Origin: Thalassospira sp. MCCC 1A01148
GTDB taxonomy: Bacteria; Pseudomonadota; Alphaproteobacteria; Rhodospirillales; Thalassospiraceae
Length of the DNA: 64,000 bases
Assembly: GCF_001613795.1 (NCBI RefSeq)
Contig: NZ_LPVZ01000020.1
Coordinates: forward strand, 1,426,001 to 1,490,000
Reading direction: 5' to 3'
Shown: piece by piece, positions 9,679 to 18,838 of the stretch
Numbering within the stretch: position 1 is the stretch's first letter
How the letters are laid out: the number at the start of each line of letters is the position of its first letter
Notes under the pieces: generated by a model
Told to the model about the DNA's origin: nothing
The model's database searches: none
The model's input: the letters and a program-made list of their open reading frames with translations, nothing else
Position numbers and translations under genes: made by a program

Positions 9679-10464
9679 TCAGATTTGATCAAGAATCTCG
9701 TGAACGCGCTTGATTATCGCGCTGCGTGATGGCGCCTGAATGACCGGTTCACCGCCGGGACGTTCGATCATGATCACGGGAATACCCAGATTGCGGGCGG
9801 CCTCAATCTTGGCAAAGGTCGCATCGCCACCACTGTTTTTGCTGACGATCACATCGATCTCGTAGCGTTCAAGAAGCTCGGTCTCGCCTTCAACGCTGAA
9901 CGGGCCGCGTGCAAACAGCCATTCGCCATATTCCAGATCAAACGGATCGCGCGGTGCATCGACGGTCCGAACAAGCAGCCAGGTTTTTTCCAGCCCCTCA
10001 AAGGCATGCAGGTTCTTCGCCCCGCTTGCAATCAGCGCACGCGTACCGACGTCGGGCAGGATTCTGGCGGCTTCCTCAATCGATTTCACCGAAATCCAGT
10101 TGTCCTTTTCGGTCTTTTCCCAAGCCGGGCGGTGGAACTGAATACAGGGCATGGCAACCGCATGGCAGGCTTGGGCGATATTGTGCGATATCTCGGTGGC
10201 ATAGGGATGGGTGGCATCAATCACCAGATCAATCTGTTCGTTTTTGACATAGGAAATGATGCCTTCCGGTCCGCCAAAACCGCCAATCCGGACCGGGACC
10301 CCATCGGGCAGGCTGGGTGCGCTGGTGCGTCCGGCAAGCGAAAGCTGCAGGCGAATATCGCGACCAAATTCATGCATCAGGTCTTCGGCAATGCGATTCG
10401 CGTCTCCGGTCCCGCCAAATATAAGGATGTGTTTCGGACGGCTGGCAGGACGCAAGAGGGACAT
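9679..10464 (-). CDS. cobK: (Cobalt-)precorrin-6A reductase
   Basis: 261 residues. NAD(P)H-dependent reduction of (cobalt-)precorrin-6A to 6B in corrin synthesis. Family signatures: HILIFGGTGDANRIAEDL at the N-terminus, LVIDATHPYATEIS in the middle, and DVIVSKNSGGDATFAKIEAA near the C-terminus. The start at 10464 has AAAAGG about nine bases upstream and begins directly at the family N-terminus; the frame is open upstream to 10521 without similarity. It lies downstream of cbiD on the same strand with a 92-bp gap and is probably co-transcribed with it. Confidence 0.93.
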   Translation of the reverse strand: MSLLRPASRPKHILIFGGTGDANRIAEDLMHEFGRDIRLQLSLAGRTSAPSLPDGVPVRIGGFGGPEGIISYVKNEQIDLVIDATHPYATEISHNIAQACHAVAMPCIQFHRPAWEKTEKDNWISVKSIEEAARILPDVGTRALIASGAKNLHAFEGLEKTWLLVRTVDAPRDPFDLEYGEWLFARGPFSVEGETELLERYEIDVIVSKNSGGDATFAKIEAARNLGIPVIMIERPGGEPVIQAPSRSAIIKRVHEILDQI

Positions 10465-10556
10465 GGGCAAGAAACCTTTTTGTTGCTTTGTGGGTCCGTG
10501 CGGACCTGTTTTTGAGTACAAGCGATAGTCTAACGGCCAGATGGCTTTGATGCCAC

Positions 10557-11675
10557 TTACGACCCGGTTGGCCTGAACTGTTCAAAATCGCCCATACCAT
10601 GGCGGGCAATGATGGTACCGCTGCGATCAGTGATAACGATTTCCACCGCACAGGCACCATCAAGCGTTGCGCGTGCGGATTCACAGGCCTGACGGGCAAT
10701 GGTGTCTGCGATCTTAACGTTTGCCGCCTGACAAAGTTCCAGAACCTGTTTGGCGGTATTGGCATTGCGACATTGATCCTGAAGGGTTTCATCCCCGCCA
10801 CATGCGGCAATCGTGTCGGCCAGTCTGTCGAAATCGACCTGTGATCGGCTTGAATGCAGATCCAGATGGCCCTGGGCAAGCTTGACCAGTTTGGCAAAGC
10901 CACCCGCGATGCTGACAAAGGGCACAGGATTCTTGCGCAGATATTTCAGCATCCCGCCCACAAAGTCGCCCATATCAAGAATGGCGTCTTCGGGCAGGCC
11001 GTAAAATGCCCGAATGGCAGCCTCGGACGTCTTGCCGGTTGCCCCGGCAACATGGTTACGCGCGGTGGCGCGCGCCACATCAATGCCGCGATGGATGGAA
11101 TGGATCCACGCCGCACAGCTGAACGGGATGACAATCCCTGTGGTGCCCAGAACCGATAATCCGCCGACAATCCCCAGACGCCCATTCCAGGTTTTCCTGG
11201 CAATTTCAGCACCGCCGGGAATGGATATTTCGATTTCGACATCAGGCTGTGCGTCAAACTGATCACAAAGCTCGGTAATCTGTCCGATCATCATCTCGCG
11301 GGGTTTGGGATTGATTGCCGCTTGCCCCGGGGGCAATGGCAGGCCCGGTTTTGTGATGGTGCCGACCCCTTCGCCGGCATTGAATGTAATGCCGCTTCCC
11401 GGCTTTGCGATGCGCACGGTCGATATGATTTCCGCCCCGTGGGTAACATCCGGGTCATCACCGGCATCCTTGATCACGCTCGCCTGCGCCCAGCCATCGC
11501 CCTTTTTCGCCTTGATCAGCTTAAAGGACGGCGTTTCCCCGCGCGGCAGGGTGATGGTAACCGGATCAGGAAACGCGCCGGACAGCAATGCCTGCCACGC
11601 AGCACGGGTTGCAGCGGTGGCACAGGCCCCCGTTGTCCATCCCTTGCGCAGCGGTCCATCCGGTTTTCTGGTCAT
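10557..11675 (-). CDS. cbiD: Cobalt-precorrin-5B (C1)-methyltransferase
   Basis: 372 residues, typical of the family. The N-terminal signature RKGWTTGACATAATRAA and PSFKLIKAKKG are diagnostic of CbiD, which methylates C1 and is linked to loss of the two-carbon fragment in ring contraction. CbiD is the anaerobic-type enzyme; the aerobic pathway often uses CobF instead. It is divergent from cobA across an AT-rich 220-bp spacer and followed by cobK. Confidence 0.94.
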   Translation of the reverse strand: MTRKPDGPLRKGWTTGACATAATRAAWQALLSGAFPDPVTITLPRGETPSFKLIKAKKGDGWAQASVIKDAGDDPDVTHGAEIISTVRIAKPGSGITFNAGEGVGTITKPGLPLPPGQAAINPKPREMMIGQITELCDQFDAQPDVEIEISIPGGAEIARKTWNGRLGIVGGLSVLGTTGIVIPFSCAAWIHSIHRGIDVARATARNHVAGATGKTSEAAIRAFYGLPEDAILDMGDFVGGMLKYLRKNPVPFVSIAGGFAKLVKLAQGHLDLHSSRSQVDFDRLADTIAACGGDETLQDQCRNANTAKQVLELCQAANVKIADTIARQACESARATLDGACAVEIVITDRSGTIIARHGMGDFEQFRPTGS

Positions 11676-11897
11676 CAGATGATTTTCCTGTCAGTCCTGC
11701 CAGTGATTCTGTGATTGACGATGCGGCGGAGATCCGCACTGGAAACTCAATTAAACATATATATTTATGTTATTTGAAAAGTTATACGAAAAATTCTCGC
11801 AAATATGTTGTGCGTAGCACTCGATTGCTGTTTAACATATCCTTTCAATGTGGTCCTGCACAGATGACTGCATTTCATTGATTAGAAGTAGCGCGTG
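11676..11897. promoter_or_regulatory. AT-rich divergent promoter region cbiD / cobA
   Basis: About 220 bp between two divergent cobalamin genes; the middle (about 11745-11880) is clearly richer in A and T than the flanking genes and has two AACATAT words. It must carry both promoters. I searched both strands for the B12-box (GCCACTG core) of a cobalamin riboswitch and did not find it. Confidence 0.5.
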
Positions 11898-12761
11898 ATG
11901 ACGACTCTTGGTGTTGATTTTCCGGTTTTCGAACCGGGTTGGGTGTGGCTTGTTGGTGCGGGTCCGGGGGATCCCGGTCTTTTGACACTGCACGCTGTCA
12001 ACGCCATGCAGCAGGCCGATGTCGTTGTTTATGATGCGCTGGTCGATGACCGCATTCTCAATCTTTTGCGCAGCGACGCCGAACGTATCTATGCGGGCAA
12101 GCGTGGCGGGCGTCCGTCTTCCAAGCAAACCGATATTTCCCTGCAACTGGTCGAACTGGCCAAACAGGGGTTGCGCGTTCTGCGTCTTAAGGGCGGGGAC
12201 CCGTTCGTCTTTGGCCGCGGCGGCGAAGAGGGCATGACCCTTGTCGATCACAATGTTCCCTTCCGTGTCGTGCCGGGCATTACGGCGGGCATTGCTGGTG
12301 CGGCGTATGCTGGTATCCCGACCACCCATCGCGATTGCAATTCATCGGTGACCTTTGTTACCGGCCACGGATCAAGTGGCGAGGTGCCCGATAACATTAA
12401 CTGGGGTGCCTTGGCCAAGGGTGCGCCTGTGCTTGTCATGTATATGGCAATGAAGCATCTGCGTCGGATTTCATCGGAACTGATAGCAAATGGCCGCGCA
12501 CCGGATGAACCGCTTGCGGTGATCAGTCAGGCGACCACACCGGGCCAGGGGATCCTGATCACCACGCTTGGAAAGGCGGCTGATGATGTCGAACGCCAAG
12601 GCGTTGAACCGCCTGCGGTTTGCATTCTTGGCAAGGTTGTCGGACTGCGTGACCGGTTGAACTGGCTTTCACCACAGGATGACGTGCGTGCGGTGCGCCA
12701 CGTGCCGTTCGAACAGGTGCTTGATCTTATCACCACACCGGCCGACCCGTTGAAAGACTAG
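11898..12761 (+). CDS. cobA: Uroporphyrinogen-III C-methyltransferase
   Basis: 287 residues. SAM-dependent double methylation of uroporphyrinogen III at C2 and C7 to precorrin-2, the entry to corrin and siroheme synthesis. Signatures: VWLVGAGPGDPGLLTL, RLKGGDPFVFGRGGEE, and PGITAGIAGAAYAGIPTTHR. It is the stand-alone methylase type without the CysG oxidase/chelatase half. A GTG one codon upstream could also start. It is divergent from cbiD. Confidence 0.95.
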   Translation: MTTLGVDFPVFEPGWVWLVGAGPGDPGLLTLHAVNAMQQADVVVYDALVDDRILNLLRSDAERIYAGKRGGRPSSKQTDISLQLVELAKQGLRVLRLKGGDPFVFGRGGEEGMTLVDHNVPFRVVPGITAGIAGAAYAGIPTTHRDCNSSVTFVTGHGSSGEVPDNINWGALAKGAPVLVMYMAMKHLRRISSELIANGRAPDEPLAVISQATTPGQGILITTLGKAADDVERQGVEPPAVCILGKVVGLRDRLNWLSPQDDVRAVRHVPFEQVLDLITTPADPLKD

Positions 12762-12865
12762 GTTCTTCAAACGATCCATATATGGCCGCAACAGATTGAT
12801 ATATATCGTTGCTGGTAAGCTGCGTGATTGTACAATCGCGCGCAATTGTTTTGGCCGGATGGATC

Positions 12866-13642
12866 ATGGACGAACAGCAGGTATTGATACGCATCCTTGA
12901 AAGCGGTTGGGCGCAATGCGTCGACATCGTGCGCGCTGATGGCGGGGTGCTTTTCACCGCGTTGGTGGCCGGGATGGTCGGCAGTGCGACTCACTGTGTC
13001 GGCATGTGCGGCCCGTTCGTGATCAGTCAGGTCACGAGCCGGATGGAACAGCTTCCGGTCGAAAAAATGAGCGAGTTCCGCCGCCTGACCGGGGCGGCCT
13101 TGCTTCCCTATCAATTCGGTCGTTTGTCGACCTATTGTCTGCTCGGGGTGCTGGCCGGTTACTTTACCGACAGCATCAGTGCCCTGACACGCATCTGGTG
13201 GCTTGGGCCGGTTTTGCTTCTGGCGGCCGGTTTGTTTTTCCTTCTTTTCGGCATTCTGGGGCTGATGCCCCATCTTGGTGGTTTGTTGCCATCGACTGGT
13301 GAATCACGCTGGTGGAACAAGCTGGTGGGGAATCATGCGCGCGGACTGTTTGCCGCACCATATGGCTGGCGGGGATATTTGCTGGGCGTGATGCTGGGCT
13401 TTATCCCCTGCGGTCTGGTTTATGGCGCGCTTGTCATGGCGGCGGCCACCGGGGCGGCGCTGAATGGCGGGGTGGTGATGCTGGTCTTTGGTCTTGGCAC
13501 AGTGCCGATGCTGTTTGTCACAGGCTTTGTTGGGCAATATGCCGCTCAGCGATTTCGCACCCTGATGGTGCCGGTTGGCCGGGGGCTTATGATCATTAAT
13601 GGTCTGGTCCTGTTTGCATTGGCCGCAAGCATGTTTGTTTAA
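12866..13642 (+). CDS. DsbD_2/TauE-SafE-like membrane protein
   Basis: 258 residues with six or more hydrophobic helices. Signatures are GSATHCVGMCGPFVIS near the N-terminus, LPYQFGRLSTYCLLGVL, and GFIPCGLVYGALVMAAATG. This is the DsbD-transmembrane-like group often next to heavy-metal or cytochrome oxidase assembly genes; the paired cysteines in membrane helices suggest thiol-redox or metal handling. The ATG at 12866 begins at a hydrophilic N-terminus; the frame is open earlier to 12809. The next gene is a Sco copper chaperone, which favours a role in cytochrome oxidase copper delivery (inference). Confidence 0.75.
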   Translation: MDEQQVLIRILESGWAQCVDIVRADGGVLFTALVAGMVGSATHCVGMCGPFVISQVTSRMEQLPVEKMSEFRRLTGAALLPYQFGRLSTYCLLGVLAGYFTDSISALTRIWWLGPVLLLAAGLFFLLFGILGLMPHLGGLLPSTGESRWWNKLVGNHARGLFAAPYGWRGYLLGVMLGFIPCGLVYGALVMAAATGAALNGGVVMLVFGLGTVPMLFVTGFVGQYAAQRFRTLMVPVGRGLMIINGLVLFALAASMFV

Positions 13643-13822
13643 GTGACCTGAATGATCCGGTTGCCTGCCCAAGGCCGGTGTTTTCAGGGAATTGTGACCA
13701 AGTGTGAGCTTTCCCACAGGGGCCGCGCTTGCAAGAATGTATGGGATATTTATAGTGCCCGATCAGACTGTGACGCACAAAGATCGGTTGTCCGTAACCG
13801 ACAAAGACATGAGGGTAGACGC

Positions 13823-14437
13823 GTGAGCAAAAAGACGCTTCTGGCAATTCTGGCGATTGCCCTGGTTCTTGGGATCGGGTTGACCTATCGCCTGATGATG
13901 ATGGGTACGGAAACCAAATCGTCTGGTTCGGCATCCATCGGTGGTCCGTTCGAGCTGGTCAATCAGGATGGCGAGACCGTCACCCAGGATGACTTTGCTG
14001 GCAAATACATGCTGACCTATTTTGGCTATACCTTCTGCCCCGATGTCTGCCCGACCGAATTGCAGGTCATGGGCACAGCACTTGATATGATGCCCCAAGA
14101 CATTGCAGATGAAATCACGCCGGTCTTCTTTACCGTTGATCCGGAACGCGACACGGTTGAAGCCATTGCCGAATACGTCCCGTATTTCCATGAACGTATG
14201 GTGGGCCTGACCGGGACGGTGGAACAGACAACGGCGGCGGCAAAGGCCTTTCGCGTCTATTACGCCAAAACGATCCCGGAAGGTGAACCCGAAGACACCG
14301 ACAGCTATCTGATGGACCATTCATCCTTTGTCTATCTGATGGACCGTGACGGGCAGTTTGTGCGCCACTTCAATTACGGCACCAGCCCCGAAGACATGGC
14401 AAAGGGTGTGACCGAGGCCGTCAAAAAGAACGGCTGA
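13823..14437 (+). CDS. SCO1/SenC-type copper chaperone
   Basis: 204 residues. The N-terminal membrane anchor (LLAILAIALVLGIGLTY) is followed by a thioredoxin fold facing the periplasm. The copper-binding CPDVCP motif (in GYTFCPDVCPTEL) and the distal His in DHSSFVYLMD are present, as in functional Sco proteins that load the CuA site of cytochrome c oxidase. The start is a GTG with GAGGGTAG just upstream; an ATG in the same area reads into a stop after five codons. The neighbour on the 5' side is a DsbD_2-like membrane protein. Confidence 0.9.
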   Translation: MSKKTLLAILAIALVLGIGLTYRLMMMGTETKSSGSASIGGPFELVNQDGETVTQDDFAGKYMLTYFGYTFCPDVCPTELQVMGTALDMMPQDIADEITPVFFTVDPERDTVEAIAEYVPYFHERMVGLTGTVEQTTAAAKAFRVYYAKTIPEGEPEDTDSYLMDHSSFVYLMDRDGQFVRHFNYGTSPEDMAKGVTEAVKKNG

Positions 14438-14541
14438 TTATGTGATTGAGTTTGGCTGCCAAGCCGTGCAATGCCATGATCATGGTCGATGAATTCGGCT
14501 CGGTAAATCATTCACACCAAATCAATAGGTCCTGACCCTAA

Positions 14542-15867
14542 ATGCCTGACACCATACCGGGGATCGTAATCGCGGCCCCCGCATCGAACAGTGGCAAGAC
14601 GGTAATTACGCTGGCTCTTTTGCGTGCCTTAACGCGCATGGGCCACGCCATTGCAGCGGCCAAAACCGGGCCGGATTATATTGATCCGGCTTTTCAGGCC
14701 GCGGCGTGTGGCGACACCTGTGTCAATCTAGACCCATGGGCAATGACGCCAGGCCAGATCAAAGGTCTTGCCGGCGATCATGTTAAAGACAAAGCATTCC
14801 TGATGTGTGAAGGGGTGATGGGCCTGTTTGACGGTGCAGCCAACGGGGACGGATCAACTGCCGATCTTGCGGCCCTTGCCAACTGGCCGGTTGTTCTGGT
14901 TGTCGATGTAAAGGGTCAGTCGGCCTCAGCTGCCGCAGTGATTTCCGGCTTTGCCAAGTTTCGCGATGACATCAATGTGGCGGGTGTCATCCTTAATCGA
15001 GTCGGTAGCGCACGTCATAAACAAATGATCGTTGATGCCTGCGCCAGGCATTTGCCTGACCTGCCAATTCTGGGGGCGGTGCGACGCAGCGAAGATTTGA
15101 TTCTGCCTGAACGTCATCTTGGGCTGGTGCAGGCGGCGGAGCATCCCGAGCTGGATGCCTTTCTTGATCGCGCAGCTGATATCATTGCGGATGATGTCGA
15201 TCTGGATGCGTTGATCGGTTTGGTCGATCAAAAAGATGACCAGTCTGAAAAATACGCAAAGCAAGTTCCGATGATTGCTCCGTTGGGGCAACATATCGCG
15301 GTGGCACGCGACGCGGCCTTTGCCTTTAGCTACCCGCATATTCTGGATGGCTGGCGTGCGGCCGGGGCTGAGATTTCCTTTTTCTCGCCACTCGCAAACG
15401 AAACGCCGAACCCGGACTGCGATGCGATCTATCTGCCTGGCGGTTATCCCGAACTACATGGCGAAACACTTGCCAATGCTGCTGCCTTCAAGGCCGGAAT
15501 GCGGGATGCGGCGAAAAGTGGTGTTCTGATCTATGGGGAATGCGGGGGTTATATGGCGCTTGGCAAAGGCCTTGTTGATGCCACCGGGACGCGTCATGAA
15601 ATGCTTGGTTTGTTACCGCTTGAAACCAGTTTTGCCACCCGCAGGCTTCATCTTGGCTATCGCGAGGCACAGTTGGGCATGCCAACCCCATTTGGCCCGG
15701 CGGGCATGAAGTTGCGCGGCCATGAATTTCATTACGCAACCACAGTGTCCGAGGACGGCATGCCGTTCTGCCGCATGAAAACCGCCAATGGTCTGGATCT
15801 TGGTCCGGCCGGACTGGCAGAAGGACGTGTCTTTGGTTCCTTCTTTCATATGATCGCACAGAGTTGA
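14542..15867 (+). CDS. cobB: Cobyrinate a,c-diamide synthase
   Basis: 441 residues. ATP-dependent amidation of the a and c side chains of the corrin ring (CobB in the aerobic route, CbiA in the anaerobic). The N-terminal P-loop is APASNSGKTVITLALL, with AAKTGPDYIDPAF following. The C-terminal amidotransferase domain has YLPGGYPELHGE and the nucleophile Cys in YGECGGYMALG; the catalytic His is in the FGSFFHMI tail. Full length. It stands alone between sco and ycgN, with no overlap to either. Confidence 0.94.
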   Translation: MPDTIPGIVIAAPASNSGKTVITLALLRALTRMGHAIAAAKTGPDYIDPAFQAAACGDTCVNLDPWAMTPGQIKGLAGDHVKDKAFLMCEGVMGLFDGAANGDGSTADLAALANWPVVLVVDVKGQSASAAAVISGFAKFRDDINVAGVILNRVGSARHKQMIVDACARHLPDLPILGAVRRSEDLILPERHLGLVQAAEHPELDAFLDRAADIIADDVDLDALIGLVDQKDDQSEKYAKQVPMIAPLGQHIAVARDAAFAFSYPHILDGWRAAGAEISFFSPLANETPNPDCDAIYLPGGYPELHGETLANAAAFKAGMRDAAKSGVLIYGECGGYMALGKGLVDATGTRHEMLGLLPLETSFATRRLHLGYREAQLGMPTPFGPAGMKLRGHEFHYATTVSEDGMPFCRMKTANGLDLGPAGLAEGRVFGSFFHMIAQS

Positions 15868-15969
15868 TCAAATCACCGTAAGACTTGAATTCAACGGTTG
15901 CCAGCCCGTGTGCTAGGGTCCTTGCTCTAGATATGATATGTCTGATATAGCCCGCGAATGAGAGAGATC

Positions 15970-16434
15970 ATGGATAGCAAAGACCGCGCCCTATTGCCGC
16001 CGGAGCCGTTTTGGGAAACCAAGACGCTTGCCGACATGACCCAGGATGAATGGGAATCTCTCTGTGATGGCTGTGGCAAGTGTTGCCTGCACAAGCTTCA
16101 GGATGAAGAAGATGATTTCGTCTATTACACGTCGGTTGCTTGTCGTCTGCTTGATTGCCATACATGCCGCTGCAAGGACTATCCCAATCGCACCCAACAT
16201 GTCCCTGATTGCGTGCAGCTTTCCAAGGAAAATGTTGAAACCCTGTCCTGGATGCCGTCGACTTGCGCCTATCGCCTGATGGCAGAGGGTAAACCACTGC
16301 CCGATTGGCACCCGCTTAAGACAGGTGTGCCAGACTCGGCCATTATGGCTGGCATGTCAGTGCGTGGCATGGCCATCCCCGAGGACGAAGCCCATCCCGA
16401 CCTGACCCGGTATATCGTGAAGTGGCCGGCCTGA
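15970..16434 (+). CDS. YcgN-family cysteine-cluster protein
   Basis: 154 residues of the YcgN/UPF0260 family. Eight cysteines are concentrated in the first half: CDGCGKCCLHK, then ACRLLDCHTCRCKDY, followed by VPDC. The pattern suggests a bound iron-sulfur cluster or zinc, but the biochemical role is not established. The ATG at 15970 is preceded by GAGAGAG; an in-frame ATG at 15958 is possible. Confidence 0.85.
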   Translation: MDSKDRALLPPEPFWETKTLADMTQDEWESLCDGCGKCCLHKLQDEEDDFVYYTSVACRLLDCHTCRCKDYPNRTQHVPDCVQLSKENVETLSWMPSTCAYRLMAEGKPLPDWHPLKTGVPDSAIMAGMSVRGMAIPEDEAHPDLTRYIVKWPA

Positions 16435-17138
16435 AAGCGTTTTGCAAATCGTAGATTGGGCAATTCAGGTGATAAGCGGCTGATCAGCCGCGAATGATTT
16501 CGCTCAGAAATCATTCCTTGATCGGTATCCTTTCAGAAACAGAATCTCCGAACTGGCGGTTGCAAAAAACCCGTTAAGCTCTGGAGCTGTGATATGACCC
16601 GTTATGGTGTTATCTTGCTATCCGAATGGACAGTTCGTCAAAATTATGCAAAAATAGGTTTGTCTGCGATTGATAGCTGTGCGTAGCGACTAAAAATGGA
16701 TAACGAACGCAGAAAATCCATAAATAATTGAAAAACAATAATAATAACCACAGTAATCATTTTGGAAGTCTCGGAAAACAGTATCCTGGATTGTTTTTTT
16801 CCAAGCAGAAGTTCAATTTATCTTGCACTACTCGAAAGTATATGATCATTTGATCAATTATAGAGTGATTGATCATTTTTGTTGATTTCATGTGCTTTTC
16901 TTTTTGCTGTGACCCAATGTGGCAGGCATCAAGTGCTCCGCGTCAGGGACCCGTCAGGACGTTCAGAATTCGCCCGTTGTGGCTCCTGTGACGACAGGCA
17001 GTGATCTTTCCAGGTGCTCGGGACGTAGAACGAGGCCTCGAACACAAAACATCAATCCTAACCGTGTGATTGAAAATCAACCCCGCAACGCTGTTAAGGG
17101 GACAGGCGGGATTAATCCGTCAATGAAAGGGTATAAAA
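16435..17138. other. 704-bp AT-rich non-coding region
   Basis: No convincing ORF. At the left end are two tandem hairpins: a perfect 16-bp palindrome GCGGCTGATCAGCCGC (16476-16491), then AATGATTT-7 nt-AAATCATT (16493-16515), perhaps ending the ycgN transcript. From about 16600 to 16900 the sequence is strongly AT-rich and ends with three TGATCA palindromes (16843, 16851, 16870). The last 200 bp returns to normal composition and forms the leader of the PAS chemoreceptor. Confidence 0.6.
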
Positions 17139-18629
17139 GTGGGTATTGGAATCTTTGGCGGCGACAAGGAAGCGCGGAATGAACAGCAAGTCACTGCTGC
17201 GCTGGGTCGCTCTATGGCGCGCATCGAATTTGATGCCGACGGAAATATTCTGCGAGCCAACGAGAACTTCGAAGCGGCGATGGGCTGTAAGTCAGATGAC
17301 ATTGCGGGCAAACATCACTCGATATTCGTGCCTGAAGAAATCGTCAATTCCGGGGAATATAAAAACTTCTGGAAGAAGCTGGCCGCGGGCGAGTTTCTGA
17401 GCGGCGCCTTTCCGCGCAAGCGCCAGGACGGTTCGCTGATCTGGCTTGAGGCGACCTATAACCCGATCTTTGATTCAAAAGGTAGGGTTTCCAAGGTTGT
17501 GAAATTTGCCTCGGATATCACCGAACGTCGGAACGAACGGGCGCTGTTGCAAAGCGTATTTGATGCCATCAATACGTCGCAGGCGGTGATCGAGTTCAAT
17601 CTGGATGGTACGATCATAACCGCCAACGAGAACTTCCTGTCGGTACTGGGTTATAGCCTGGATGAAATCAAGGGCAAGCATCACAGCATGTTCGTGCCCA
17701 AAGACCAGCGTGAAACATCAGAATACAAGACGTTCTGGCAGAAGCTTAATCAGGGCACATTCCAGGCTGGTCAGTTCCAGCGTGTCGGCAAAAATGGCAA
17801 GGACGTCTGGATCGAGGCCACCTACAATCCGGTTCTTGATGCTGTCGGGAATCCGATCAAGGTGATCAAGTTTGCCACAGACATTTCCGAGAAGACCAAG
17901 CTTCTGATTGATCTGAAGAAGATGATTGATGGCAACTTCGCCGAGATCAATGATAACATCGCAGACCTCAAATCAAGCGCGGTACAAAGTGTGGATGCCT
18001 CGACCAACGCCATGGAACTGACGCGTAATGTTGCCGCCAGTGCCGAACAAATGGCAGCCTCGATTGCGGAAATTTCGCAAAGCATGGCGCAGTCGCAGGG
18101 TGAAACCGAACGCGCTTATGAGCAGACCAACACGGCCAATGAAATGACCCAGCGCATGACCGGTGTGGTCGATCAAATGGGCAATATCGTTGAAGTCATC
18201 CGTGACATTGCCGGGCAGATCAACTTGCTGGCGCTGAATGCGACGATTGAAAGTGCGCGTGCAGGTGAAGCGGGCAAGGGCTTTGCCGTGGTCGCCAACG
18301 AGGTCAAGAACCTTGCCAATCAGGCCGCCCGTGCAACCGAAGACATCACGCAGGAAATTACCGGTATTCAGGATATTTCTGCGGAAGTCGCCGGAGCACT
18401 TGAAACCATTCGCGGTTCGGTCGAAACAGTTCGAAACGATGTGACCAGTATTTCTTCGGCGGTGACAGAGCAAACAGCCGTAACTGAAAACGTCAGTGCG
18501 AGTGTGCGTGAGATGGCACATTCGGTCGAGGGAATGTCGAGTAATCTTGAAGCGATTCGTGAAACGACTTCAACGGTTGAAGCATCGGTGCAGCGTACCC
18601 GCGAGGCTGCCGAAGTGCTTGCACGCTGA
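17139..18629 (+). CDS. Soluble tandem-PAS chemoreceptor (BdlA-like)
   Basis: 496 residues, no membrane segment. Two similar PAS domains (about 20-128 and 142-252) each carry the pattern ANENF...GKHHS(I/M)FVP...WIEATYNP...KFA(S/T)DI. A receptor signalling domain follows, with tip [19 protein letters not shown]. The HHSMFVP-type PAS pair ahead of a signalling domain matches Pseudomonas BdlA and Aer-like cytoplasmic receptors that report redox or metabolic state; cofactor identity (heme or FAD) cannot be told. The start is a GTG with AAAGGG upstream. No chemotaxis genes are adjacent. Confidence 0.9.
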   Translation: MGIGIFGGDKEARNEQQVTAALGRSMARIEFDADGNILRANENFEAAMGCKSDDIAGKHHSIFVPEEIVNSGEYKNFWKKLAAGEFLSGAFPRKRQDGSLIWLEATYNPIFDSKGRVSKVVKFASDITERRNERALLQSVFDAINTSQAVIEFNLDGTIITANENFLSVLGYSLDEIKGKHHSMFVPKDQRETSEYKTFWQKLNQGTFQAGQFQRVGKNGKDVWIEATYNPVLDAVGNPIKVIKFATDISEKTKLLIDLKKMIDGNFAEINDNIADLKSSAVQSVDASTNAMELTRNVAASAEQMAASIAEISQSMAQSQGETERAYEQTNTANEMTQRMTGVVDQMGNIVEVIRDIAGQINLLALNATIESARAGEAGKGFAVVANEVKNLANQAARATEDITQEITGIQDISAEVAGALETIRGSVETVRNDVTSISSAVTEQTAVTENVSASVREMAHSVEGMSSNLEAIRETTSTVEASVQRTREAAEVLAR

Positions 18630-18661
18630 TCACAAGCGACTCGAACCAAAATATGCATTTT

Positions 18662-18694
18662 ATGGGCAGGGCCATTTGGCTCTGCCCATTTTTG
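18662..18694 (+). terminator. Intrinsic terminator of the PAS chemoreceptor
   Basis: A 12-13-bp stem (ATGGGCAGGGCCA / TGGCTCTGCCCAT, one G-T pair) with a tiny loop and a T run after it, 33 bp after the stop codon. Confidence 0.85.
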
Positions 18695-18838
18695 TTGATT
18701 ATGACAGTTCGAAGATGATCATTGCGGCTTGCCCGGAACCACTTGCGTTGTGGATGACAACATCACAAGAATGTCGGCTTATGGTTGGTCAAGCTGATAT
18801 AGTTCGCATGTGCTGGGGAAATACGGGGCAATAAGGCA

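Noticed and set aside
11676..11897. Cobalamin riboswitch between cbiD and cobA
   Set aside because: No B12-box core on either strand.
16905..16945. Sigma-54 promoter TGGCAGG...TGCT before the PAS receptor
   Set aside because: The GG-GC spacing is 12, not the required 10.
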